Assembly: GCA_002401055.1 (NCBI GenBank)
Contig: NVRZ01000041.1
Span: forward strand, 1 to 17,410
Length of the DNA: 17,410 bases
From: Bacteroidota bacterium
GTDB lineage: Bacteria > Bacteroidota > Bacteroidia > NORP154
Direction of reading: 5' to 3'
Positions 8,366 through 14,855 of this stretch are shown here, one piece after another. The stretch's first letter is position 1, and each line of letters starts with the position of its first letter. A program made the position numbers and the translations under genes. The notes under the pieces were generated by a model. It was given only the letters and a program-made list of their open reading frames with translations, was not told the origin of the DNA and ran no database searches.

Positions 8366-8530
8366 ATGGCAAAAAGAACATGTGTAAAATGCGGAAAAGA
8401 AAAAGAATTGGAGGGAGGGAAAATTTGTGAAAAGGGTCATTTTGTATGCAGTAGTTGTAAAAGTGGGTACGGTTTCTTTGGCAATGCGGATTTGAGCAAG
8501 TGTCCTGTGTGCAAAACGAAACTAACTTAA
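8366..8530 (+). CDS. 54-aa RING-like zinc-binding mini-protein
   Basis: A short rightward frame 50 nt after tRNA-Pro, starting at the ATG at 8366. Its metal ligands are C6-x2-C9, C21-x3-H25-x2-C28-x2-C31, and C46-x2-C49. This spacing fits the C3HC4 RING-finger consensus completely, and the surroundings (GHFVCSSC and CPVCKTKL) also read like a RING core. There is no signal peptide, so it is probably cytosolic. Eukaryotic RINGs recruit E2 enzymes; nothing here proves that role, and a simple double zinc ribbon used for nucleic-acid or protein binding is equally possible. The next gene starts 46 nt downstream on the same strand. The cysteine pattern and intact frame make a real gene likely; the function is unknown. 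Confidence 0.72.
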   Translation: MAKRTCVKCGKEKELEGGKICEKGHFVCSSCKSGYGFFGNADLSKCPVCKTKLT

Positions 8531-8576
8531 TTGTGATAGAAGTGGTTGCAAATCCCTATACAGCTCATAGCAACCT

Positions 8577-8894
8577 ATGACCAGAGGCGAGATAACAAGA
8601 AAGAGGGCTGCGATGCTCTGCTTGGTTGTCGTTACAGTCTATCTTCTGAGCGACTCCACACAGAATCTCATTACAAATAAAATTACGGCTTTGTTGCTTC
8701 TTGTTGGATGGATAATTGCAATAGTTTATTGGATCAGTGGAGAGCAAGCGTGGCGGGAAGAACAAGTCAAGAAAAATTTAACCGTATCCTATCCCACAAA
8801 TAGCGGGAAGTCAGTTTCAAAAACAATCGTAACGATCGCTGCGATATGTACCATACTTGGCACGGTACTCTTATTCTTCAAAGAGTGTAATTAA
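8577..8894 (+). CDS. Small three-helix membrane protein, unknown function
   Basis: 105 aa starting at the ATG at 8577. Hydrophobic segments lie at about 12-28, 35-53 and 83-101, with a charged stretch (EQAWREEQVKKN) between the second and third. The basic N-terminus (TRGEITRKR) suggests an N-in orientation by the positive-inside rule. No family was recognised. It lies 46 nt after the RING-like gene on the same strand and could be co-transcribed with it. A terminator-like hairpin follows at 9029-9055. Confidence 0.65.
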   Translation: MTRGEITRKRAAMLCLVVVTVYLLSDSTQNLITNKITALLLLVGWIIAIVYWISGEQAWREEQVKKNLTVSYPTNSGKSVSKTIVTIAAICTILGTVLLFFKECN

Positions 8895-8946
8895 TAATTC
8901 AGACCAACGTAATCTGGCTATTTTACAGATACAAGATGGGTCTAAA

Positions 8947-8975
8947 TACGTAAAAACCACGTAGAAGTACGGGTA
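8947..8975. promoter_or_regulatory. CGTA-rich inverted-repeat element, possible operator
   Basis: TACGT (8947-8951) is mirrored by ACGTA (8959-8963), and a further GTACGGGTA follows at 8967-8975. The cluster sits about 105 bases before the protease ATG at 9080, in a non-coding gap. Repeated CGTA half-sites at near-regular spacing suggest a transcription-factor site; the factor is unknown. Confidence 0.35.
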
Positions 8976-9028
8976 TTTTAAATAGGGTGTTTCTGCTCTT
9001 TTTTATAAAAATTTTATTTCGTAATATT

Positions 9029-9055
9029 AAACCCCTCAAAACTGAGGAGTTTTTT
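9029..9055 (+). terminator. Intrinsic terminator-like hairpin, possibly an attenuator
   Basis: AAACCCCTCA (9029-9038) pairs with TGAGGAGTTT (9043-9052) at 9 of 10 positions around an AAAC loop, and the 3' arm runs into a T tract to 9055. It could end the transcript of the membrane protein gene. It lies only 25 bases before the protease ATG at 9080, so a promoter upstream of it would put the hairpin in the protease leader. Confidence 0.6.
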
Positions 9056-9079
9056 CAGTACCAATCAAACCCAGAAACC

Positions 9080-11272
9080 ATGAAAAAAATTACTGCTATT
9101 TGCTTGCTTTGTGCAACTTCAATACTGGCTAACGCTCAAGCCGTTGGCAATTGTGGAGAGTTATTCATTTCTGAATATGTTGAAGGTTCACAAAAGAACC
9201 AGGTCATAGAGATATATAATCCCACAGAAAAGGATATAAACCTAAGTCAATACACCTTAAAGATTTTCAAAAATGGGAGTGCCACTAATCCGGAAGTAAT
9301 CCAATTTTTTGGAACCATTCTCTCCAAGGATGTATTTGTATGTGGAAATGACCAAGCAGAGGCCGCCGTAATCGCATTATGTGATGCCACGGCATCCAAT
9401 CACAGTTTTGGCGGTGATGATGCAATTGGGTTGTATAAAAATGACACATTGATAGACATAATCGGTGAGATTGGGATTAACCCTGGACAAACGGGATGGC
9501 AAGTGGGAACAGGTTTTACAAAAGACCAGACACTAGTAAGACGGTTTGATGTACGGGGTTCAACACCGTATTGGACGCAAAGCGTATTTGAGTGGGATGT
9601 TAGACCGATGGATGATTTTTCTGATTTGGGTAGTCATAGCTCTGTAACCACGAGAGAGGTGCGCCGGATATTAGTTGTCTTTAAAGACCCAAATATTTCT
9701 CTGGTAGATGTTCAGGCATTTGCAACCAGAAATGATTTAATACTGGATCATTCACCAAGTAGCAGTTTACCGCAAGGATATAGTTGGACGTACATTTTCA
9801 AGATAGGGCCGCCCAGGTGCAACATGGACCCGGCTACAACTGCGGGCGACGTATTTGTAAGTGAAATCAACATTGTGAAAATTGTTGAAGGGGATAGAAA
9901 GGCATTTACCCCAGATGCTTGCCTAAACATTAATGAATTTAGTTTGGGTGCAAGTAATGGAATACCTGATTACCTATGGCACATACGCAACGAAGGAAAC
10001 GTTGTTAATTTGGCAGGTCAGTCCGGTACAAATGATGCAGATGCAGATATATGTGAGTGTTGGGGTGAAGGTTTTAAAGGAAATGGTATAAAAGTAGCGG
10101 TGATTGATTTCTTTGGGTTTGATTTTGGTCATGTGGATATGGCAGGACAATTCCTTAATGGGTTTAATTTTATTGATACCCTGCCTATTACAGGTACAAC
10201 AATAGCTGATCCCACCCGTTCACATGCTATGCAAACGAGCGGATTAATTGCTGCCATAGCTGATAATAACAATAGTGTTGCAGGGGTTGCTCATCAAGCA
10301 AAAATAATACCCTATCTGTTTGATGGTAATCTTGGCCACGCAGTATTAGCAATAGAACAATCTGTAATAGACGACGCTGATATTGTCAATATGAGCTGGA
10401 GCATTGAGTTCGGTATTGTACCTGTATTGGAAAACGCTATTTCAAATGCTGTAAATACCGGAAGGATCAATCCTGTAACCCTTTCAGATACATTGGGAAT
10501 TATTTTTGTTGGTTCAGCAGGAAATAACAACAATGATACAAGTACATTTTATCCTGCAATGAGCCAATTTGTTATCGGCGTAGGTGGTACTAATCCCGAT
10601 GATTTCAGAGGAGAAAAAGGGGATGGATGGGGAACCTGGACAAATACAAGTGGTGATACAGCCGATCCAGCAGGAAGCAATTTTGGGCCTTTCTATGAAG
10701 TGGTTGCGCCTGCTGCTGAGGTTACTTCTACACACTATGCTCCTAATATATCTACTTCCACAGGAACCTCCTGGGCAGCTCCAATTGTTTCAGGAATTGC
10801 AGCCATACTCTTATCCAAGAACAATGAGTTAACCTGGGATGAAGTAAGAGATACAATAATAGCTGGTGCTGAACAAGTAAATACAGGCACTTATGATTAT
10901 AATGAGGTTCCTGGCGACCCTGGACGAAGTTTAGAAATGCAGTATGGGAGGGTAAATTGTTTCAATTCATTGCAGAGTATAGGTGTAAGTATAGGTGTTG
11001 AGGAAAACGCCACTAATCCCCTTGCTGGTAAAATAAACGTTTACAACAAAAGTAACGATGAGTTGGTTATTGCATATGAACTGGAAAGTACGAATGATAA
11101 TGTTTCAGTAAGCGTGTATGATATGTTGGGAAGAGAAATGATTGTACTTTTATTGCCAGCCAATCAGAACCGCGCTTCACTTTCAATTGAACACTTGAAA
11201 AAGGGTGTCTATGTTTTGGGCTTTTATACAAAGCAAGGAGGTGTTAAATCACACAAATTCATAAAATTCTGA
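9080..11272 (+). CDS. Secreted subtilisin-family (S8) protease with N-terminal lamin-tail domain and T9SS sorting domain
   Basis: The start chosen is the ATG at 9080 (730 aa), which gives a typical signal peptide, MKKITAICLL through NAQ. The in-frame ATG at 8987 would place a terminator-like hairpin inside the gene. Domains: lamin-tail (LTD)-like, about 25-190 (ELFISEYVEG, VIEIYNP); a linker or propeptide-like part to about 330; S8 catalytic domain, about 330-600, with Asp343 (VAVIDFF), His382 (SHAMQTSGLIAA), oxyanion Asn482 (SAGNN) and Ser564 (GTSWAAP); T9SS type A C-terminal domain, about 660-730 (VYDMLGRE, GVYVLGF, final KFIKF). The usual HGTH around the catalytic His is SHAM here, but the triad is complete. 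It is probably exported by Sec then T9SS and anchored or released outside. The next gene starts 11 nt later, so the two form an operon. Confidence 0.93.
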   Translation: MKKITAICLLCATSILANAQAVGNCGELFISEYVEGSQKNQVIEIYNPTEKDINLSQYTLKIFKNGSATNPEVIQFFGTILSKDVFVCGNDQAEAAVIALCDATASNHSFGGDDAIGLYKNDTLIDIIGEIGINPGQTGWQVGTGFTKDQTLVRRFDVRGSTPYWTQSVFEWDVRPMDDFSDLGSHSSVTTREVRRILVVFKDPNISLVDVQAFATRNDLILDHSPSSSLPQGYSWTYIFKIGPPRCNMDPATTAGDVFVSEINIVKIVEGDRKAFTPDACLNINEFSLGASNGIPDYLWHIRNEGNVVNLAGQSGTNDADADICECWGEGFKGNGIKVAVIDFFGFDFGHVDMAGQFLNGFNFIDTLPITGTTIADPTRSHAMQTSGLIAAIADNNNSVAGVAHQAKIIPYLFDGNLGHAVLAIEQSVIDDADIVNMSWSIEFGIVPVLENAISNAVNTGRINPVTLSDTLGIIFVGSAGNNNNDTSTFYPAMSQFVIGVGGTNPDDFRGEKGDGWGTWTNTSGDTADPAGSNFGPFYEVVAPAAEVTSTHYAPNISTSTGTSWAAPIVSGIAAILLSKNNELTWDEVRDTIIAGAEQVNTGTYDYNEVPGDPGRSLEMQYGRVNCFNSLQSIGVSIGVEENATNPLAGKINVYNKSNDELVIAYELESTNDNVSVSVYDMLGREMIVLLLPANQNRASLSIEHLKKGVYVLGFYTKQGGVKSHKFIKF

Positions 11273-11283
11273 TCTTTGCAAAC

Positions 11284-12627
11284 ATGAAAGGGAAAACCCC
11301 ATTCATTGTTCTGCTTATACTCCTGCCATCCTGTTTGTTTTCGCAGACTACCTTTATGAAAACCTATAATGGGGCGGGTTGGGAGTATGGTGAATCTGTT
11401 GTACAAACAACGGATAGCGGGTACATTCTATTTGGTGGTGCATTAAATCCACAAACTGATACCAGCAGTATGTACCTGGTTAAAACCGATCTCAACGGTG
11501 ATACTGTGTGGATGAAATTATACGGTGAAAAATATTTTACGTGGGGTTATTCCGTACAGCAAACAACCGATAACGGTTTTATTTTAGTAGGAGTATCAAC
11601 AAATAACAAAATAGATACATCTGTTGATTCAGGGTTTATCTATCTGGTAAAAACTAATGAAACAGGAGATACTCTGTGGACTAAATATTACGACAATGCC
11701 AGTGGCCTTTCAGTTGAACAAACAACTGATGGTGGGTATATTATAGTAGGCGCACAGGACGATAAAATGTACTTGTCAAAGACAAATGCCAATGGAGATT
11801 CGCTTTGGTCTAAGACATATAGTGCCCCATTGTTTGCAGAAGGATATTGCGTACAACAAACAAGTGATAGCGGTTATATTTTAGTGGGGAGAGCACGTCT
11901 GAATGTCAATGATTACAGCATGTATCTTGTTAAGACAGATTCTATTGGCAATGTACAATGGAATAAGTATTTTGGCACAGGTAGTAGTTATGGACATGCT
12001 GTACAGCAAACAACTGATGGAGGATATATTGCCTGTGGTTCACAGTTAGTTAGAGTTGATCCCAATGGTGATACTTTGTGGACAAGAAGTATAGGAGGGT
12101 TTCACTCAGTACAGCAAACAACTGATGGCGGGTATATTTTAGCAGGTGAGAATGGAATTAATACGTACTTAGTTAAAACGGATAGTGATGGTTATACCGA
12201 TTGGGCTAAAACGTTTGGATTTTATGATTCTCATAGTGGGAAATCTGTAAAACAGACAACTGATGGCGGATATATTTTAACAGGGCATACTTCAATTTTG
12301 ACGAGTGATAAAAGTGCTATTTTAATTAAAACTGACAGTTTAGGTAATGCGCCTCCTTTCGTATCAGTTTCTGAATTATTATCCCATCAAAGCATCTTCA
12401 CTGTTTACCCCAACCCCACCACTGGGCAGATCACGCTAACGAATCTACCTGAAAACGAAAATATCAAGATTGCTATTTACAATGTCCTGGGCGAGTTGTT
12501 GTACGTTCAGAAGTTGAGTGAAGCGAGTGAACCAGTTATTGACCTATCCGCATTATCAGATGGGATTTACCTAATTCAGCTTGAGGTCGGACAAATGACG
12601 CTCAACAGAAGGACAATCAAGCATTAG
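11284..12627 (+). CDS. Secreted seven-repeat beta-propeller protein with T9SS sorting domain
   Basis: 447 aa, second gene of the protease operon. The signal peptide ends at LFS before Gln21. Seven repeats of about 45-50 residues each carry a (S/A/C)VxQT(T/S)DxGYIxxG strand pair and mostly a KTDxxGDTxW segment, starting near residue 38. Seven repeats of this length predict a seven-bladed beta-propeller. A T9SS type A sorting domain starts at YPNPTTG (375) and ends in RRTIKH, with IYNVLGE and DGIYLIQ inside. No catalytic residues are evident. Secreted propellers of this type may bind carbohydrate or protein; being co-transcribed with a protease suggests a binding partner or joint substrate use. 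The propeller fold is inferred from repeat count and length. Confidence 0.9.
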   Translation: MKGKTPFIVLLILLPSCLFSQTTFMKTYNGAGWEYGESVVQTTDSGYILFGGALNPQTDTSSMYLVKTDLNGDTVWMKLYGEKYFTWGYSVQQTTDNGFILVGVSTNNKIDTSVDSGFIYLVKTNETGDTLWTKYYDNASGLSVEQTTDGGYIIVGAQDDKMYLSKTNANGDSLWSKTYSAPLFAEGYCVQQTSDSGYILVGRARLNVNDYSMYLVKTDSIGNVQWNKYFGTGSSYGHAVQQTTDGGYIACGSQLVRVDPNGDTLWTRSIGGFHSVQQTTDGGYILAGENGINTYLVKTDSDGYTDWAKTFGFYDSHSGKSVKQTTDGGYILTGHTSILTSDKSAILIKTDSLGNAPPFVSVSELLSHQSIFTVYPNPTTGQITLTNLPENENIKIAIYNVLGELLYVQKLSEASEPVIDLSALSDGIYLIQLEVGQMTLNRRTIKH

Positions 12628-12679
12628 GTTTTCTGGCAATTATGAAGCAAACCAAATCACTACTAAAAACCCAAACCGA

Positions 12680-13519
12680 ATGAAAATCAAAACTTCAATT
12701 TTTCTGATCCTGATATTAGGATTAATGTCTGCCTGTAAAACCTATAAATTTCCAGATGCCAAACTCAGACCCAAAGTGGTTTGTGGGTTTAAGGCGTGTG
12801 AACCAGGACAATTTGGAATTGTCTTTCCTTTTTACGACAAGTTATTCTCACCTGATGTCGATTCGACAACTACTCTAAGAGATGTCGCTACATCAATTAT
12901 TGGTCACGCTTTTCCCGTTGATAATAGATTGGGCGATAGGGCTTTAAAGTGTTCTTTGACATTAACTAATCCATTTACTGATAAAGATGTTATCAACTTG
13001 GCAAACCCATCAGGAAAAAAGATTAAATACAAGAAAACGGAAAAACTAGAACTTGATGTAAATGCAGCGGTAGAAGGTAATTTAGAAGAAATTAAAAAAC
13101 TCAATCCTGGGATCACTAATTTACCCGAAATAGAAGCAAAATTAAAAGCGGCTTACTCAAAGGTAAATGATAAAGAACTTGTAGTTCAGGCAAAGTACTC
13201 TGAATGGGGGCTTCATAGAGACGCAATGGAGAAACTTCTGAAAGGAGGGTATTTAGAATGTAAAGATTTCTTAGTTGAGAAGAAATATAACTTGATTACT
13301 GCTGTAGGAATAGTCTCTTATGATATTACCTTGAACAACACAAGTTTGGATAAAATCAGTGCTGACCTTGAGGCGGAAATGACCCAACAGGGAATAAAAA
13401 CGAATCTAGCCATAGGTTTCAAGAGAGAAGTTAATGAAAGCCTTGAAACTTCCACCAAAGGTGGATTTCAAATAGTAGTTTGGAGATTCGCCCCACCAGA
13501 TATGTGGGAGTTGAAGTAA
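12680..13519 (+). CDS. Lipoprotein of unknown function
   Basis: 279 aa starting at the ATG at 12680, 52 nt after the propeller gene. The N-terminus has a hydrophobic stretch and a lipobox LMSAC with Cys19, so signal peptidase II processing is expected. The residues after the cysteine (KTYKF) are not the acidic surface-export signal known from some Bacteroidota, which fits a periplasm-facing location. The mature part is mixed alpha/beta, with a lysine-rich middle (about 113-175) and a C-terminal strand-rich part ending in VVWRFAPPDMWELK. No known domain was recognised. Two short cytosolic-looking genes follow on the same strand. Confidence 0.82.
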   Translation: MKIKTSIFLILILGLMSACKTYKFPDAKLRPKVVCGFKACEPGQFGIVFPFYDKLFSPDVDSTTTLRDVATSIIGHAFPVDNRLGDRALKCSLTLTNPFTDKDVINLANPSGKKIKYKKTEKLELDVNAAVEGNLEEIKKLNPGITNLPEIEAKLKAAYSKVNDKELVVQAKYSEWGLHRDAMEKLLKGGYLECKDFLVEKKYNLITAVGIVSYDITLNNTSLDKISADLEAEMTQQGIKTNLAIGFKREVNESLETSTKGGFQIVVWRFAPPDMWELK

Positions 13520-13582
13520 TCAAATTGGAGACAATTACCTAATCATAAAAGTCACTAAACACTAATTCTAAAACCGAAAATT

Positions 13583-13876
13583 ATGCCAACAATTCCAGTA
13601 GATGCCACTGATGCCAACGGACAACAACATCAAATTGACGTTGATGTAGAGGTGGATGAAACAGACGATGCACCACAAGGAATACGACGTATCTGGCGTG
13701 GAACTCATGATTCTGATTTAATAACAGACGCTACGATTGAGATAGAAGAATATCCGGAAGGTGTAATCAATGACATCACAAAGTCTGACAATATCGTTAC
13801 TTCAGAGGATGATATTGCCAACATCTTCAGACCGACTATTCAGCCAGCCCCACCACCAGAACCAGAGGAAGAATAA
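13583..13876 (+). CDS. Small acidic protein, unknown function
   Basis: 97 aa from the ATG at 13583, 63 nt after the lipoprotein gene. It has no signal peptide. It is very rich in Asp and Glu, with a DVDVEVDETDD stretch at about 19-29 and a tail of PAPPPEPEEE. The middle (about 33-60) may form beta structure. It ends 7 nt before the next start, so the two are surely co-translated. Strong acidity would fit a binding partner for a basic protein or nucleic-acid-binding protein, or an antitoxin- or immunity-like role, but nothing in the sequence proves this. Confidence 0.7.
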   Translation: MPTIPVDATDANGQQHQIDVDVEVDETDDAPQGIRRIWRGTHDSDLITDATIEIEEYPEGVINDITKSDNIVTSEDDIANIFRPTIQPAPPPEPEEE

Positions 13877-13883
13877 GAGCAAT

Positions 13884-14240
13884 ATGTCTTTACATGGAGG
13901 TAACAAGCGGCTTAGGCCCGTAGAGTGGCTAGACCAGGAAACACAGCAAAGAATAGAAGATTTTTTGCAAGGGAGCGTGTATTGTTGGTGCAAGAACCGT
14001 GAGGGGGAATGGTTTGGCCTTAGAGACTTGATGGGTGGTGTTAATTTTGATTGGACTGATACGCCTTTATACCCATTGTATGAGCATTATCATGATGCGG
14101 GAGAAACATCAGAAAAGGCGGTGGATTTGGCAGGAATAGATGCTGGTTGGATTTTGAAAGAAGTTTTAGCTGATGACCCCAGAAGGTTTGAAACACGAAG
14201 AAGAGCGGAGCATCCCAGAGAATATAAGTGGAAGGGATAA
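13884..14240 (+). CDS. Cytosolic 118-aa protein, unknown function
   Basis: The start is set at the ATG at 13884, 7 nt after the acidic gene stop; an upstream in-frame ATG at 13770 would overlap that gene by over 100 bases. There is no signal peptide or membrane segment. Notable features are a WLDQETQQRIEDFL helix, a YCWCKNREGEWFGLRDLMGG aromatic-rich core (about 31-50) with two cysteines, a PLYPLYEHYHDAG region, and a highly charged C-terminus (DDPRRFETRRRAEHPREYKWKG). The C-terminal half is basic, in contrast to the acidic partner upstream. I do not recognise the family. Confidence 0.7.
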   Translation: MSLHGGNKRLRPVEWLDQETQQRIEDFLQGSVYCWCKNREGEWFGLRDLMGGVNFDWTDTPLYPLYEHYHDAGETSEKAVDLAGIDAGWILKEVLADDPRRFETRRRAEHPREYKWKG

Positions 14241-14317
14241 TTTTTGAAATAATAAGTTGAGGTTACTTTCTAATTGTCTCGGACACCCAGCGGAAATTTG
14301 CTCTTACACTAAATCAT

Positions 14318-14584
14318 TCATTCCCCTTTGTATCTTATTTTGCCAAATGGGGTTTCTTCTTCGGGGTAATGCCCCCGGCCTGGATAGTGAAAAAGATATT
14401 CAATATCGCCTTTCATGTGCCTGGGGTTTTCTAAATATTTTAATCGGAGAAATTCGACCATAACAGGGGTAGCATCTTTCAAATTCACAATGCACCCCCG
14501 TCCCAAAGACTGACCTTTACACCATTGAAGAGGTCTAAGAATCTTCAATCTTCTATCTAGTTTTTGTTTTTCATTTTTTTTCAT
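14318..14584 (-). CDS. Small basic hypothetical protein
   Basis: 88 aa on the minus strand from the ATG at 14584. The start is lysine-rich (MKKNEKQKLDRRLK), followed by a soluble, mixed composition with CKGQSLGRGCIVNL and PGRGHYPEEETPFG. The competing rightward frame at 14257-14463 has a less protein-like composition, so this strand is preferred. An 8-bp inverted repeat lies just upstream of the start. There is no recognisable domain. Its neighbours are the unknown 118-aa gene, with which it converges, and the recombinase region. Confidence 0.45.
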   Translation of the reverse strand: MKKNEKQKLDRRLKILRPLQWCKGQSLGRGCIVNLKDATPVMVEFLRLKYLENPRHMKGDIEYLFHYPGRGHYPEEETPFGKIRYKGE

Positions 14585-14589
14585 GAGTT

Positions 14590-14618
14590 AGAAAGCTTAA
14601 AAAATAAGTGAGCTTTCT
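14590..14618. promoter_or_regulatory. Perfect 8-bp inverted repeat upstream of the small basic gene
   Basis: AGAAAGCT (14590-14597) faces AGCTTTCT (14611-14618) with 13 AT-rich bases between. It begins 6 bases upstream of the leftward ATG at 14584. It could be a repressor site or an mRNA leader hairpin; the sequence does not decide. Confidence 0.35.
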
Positions 14619-14639
14619 GCCCATGTTTTTCCGTTGGGT

Positions 14640-14763
14640 ATCCGTACTCAGCTATTGCTGAGGAGACGAAAATTGACCCATACAAAAAAGCCAATCATAA
14701 TGACTGGGCAATCCGAATTACGAGATTGGGATGGCAGCCCCTCCAGAGGGGCTTTCTTTTTAG
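14640..14763 (+). ncRNA. Possible small RNA ending in an intrinsic terminator
   Basis: The gap between two leftward genes contains a rightward-reading terminator with no rightward protein gene in front of it. It also holds a perfect 6-bp hairpin CTCAGC-TATT-GCTGAG at 14647-14662. Together these suggest a transcript of about 110-140 bases. The promoter was not identified and the 5' end is a guess. Confidence 0.35.
14736..14761 (+). terminator. Intrinsic terminator
   Basis: AGCCCCT (14736-14742), loop CCAG, AGGGGCT (14747-14753), then TTCTTTTT. The stem is perfect and GC-rich, and the T tract is on the plus strand only, so it stops rightward transcription. The nearest upstream rightward protein gene ends 500 bases away. 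Confidence 0.8.
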
Positions 14764-14855
14764 TGGTCGTCAGTCTCTCGTGTAAGAGCGAGTCAACTTA
14801 TACATGAAACTGGCTTGGTAGCAAAGGAAATAAAGTATAAAAGATCATTGGAAAT

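Noticed and set aside
8987..9079. Upstream in-frame start for the subtilisin protease
   Set aside because: It would add 31 residues before a textbook signal peptide and would cover the terminator-like hairpin at 9029-9055.
13770..13883. Upstream in-frame start for the 118-aa protein
   Set aside because: It would overlap the acidic gene by over 100 bases; the ATG at 13884 follows that stop by 7 bases and gives a compact protein.
14257..14463. Rightward 68-aa frame opposite the small basic gene
   Set aside because: The composition is less protein-like than the minus-strand frame and no domain or signal is visible.
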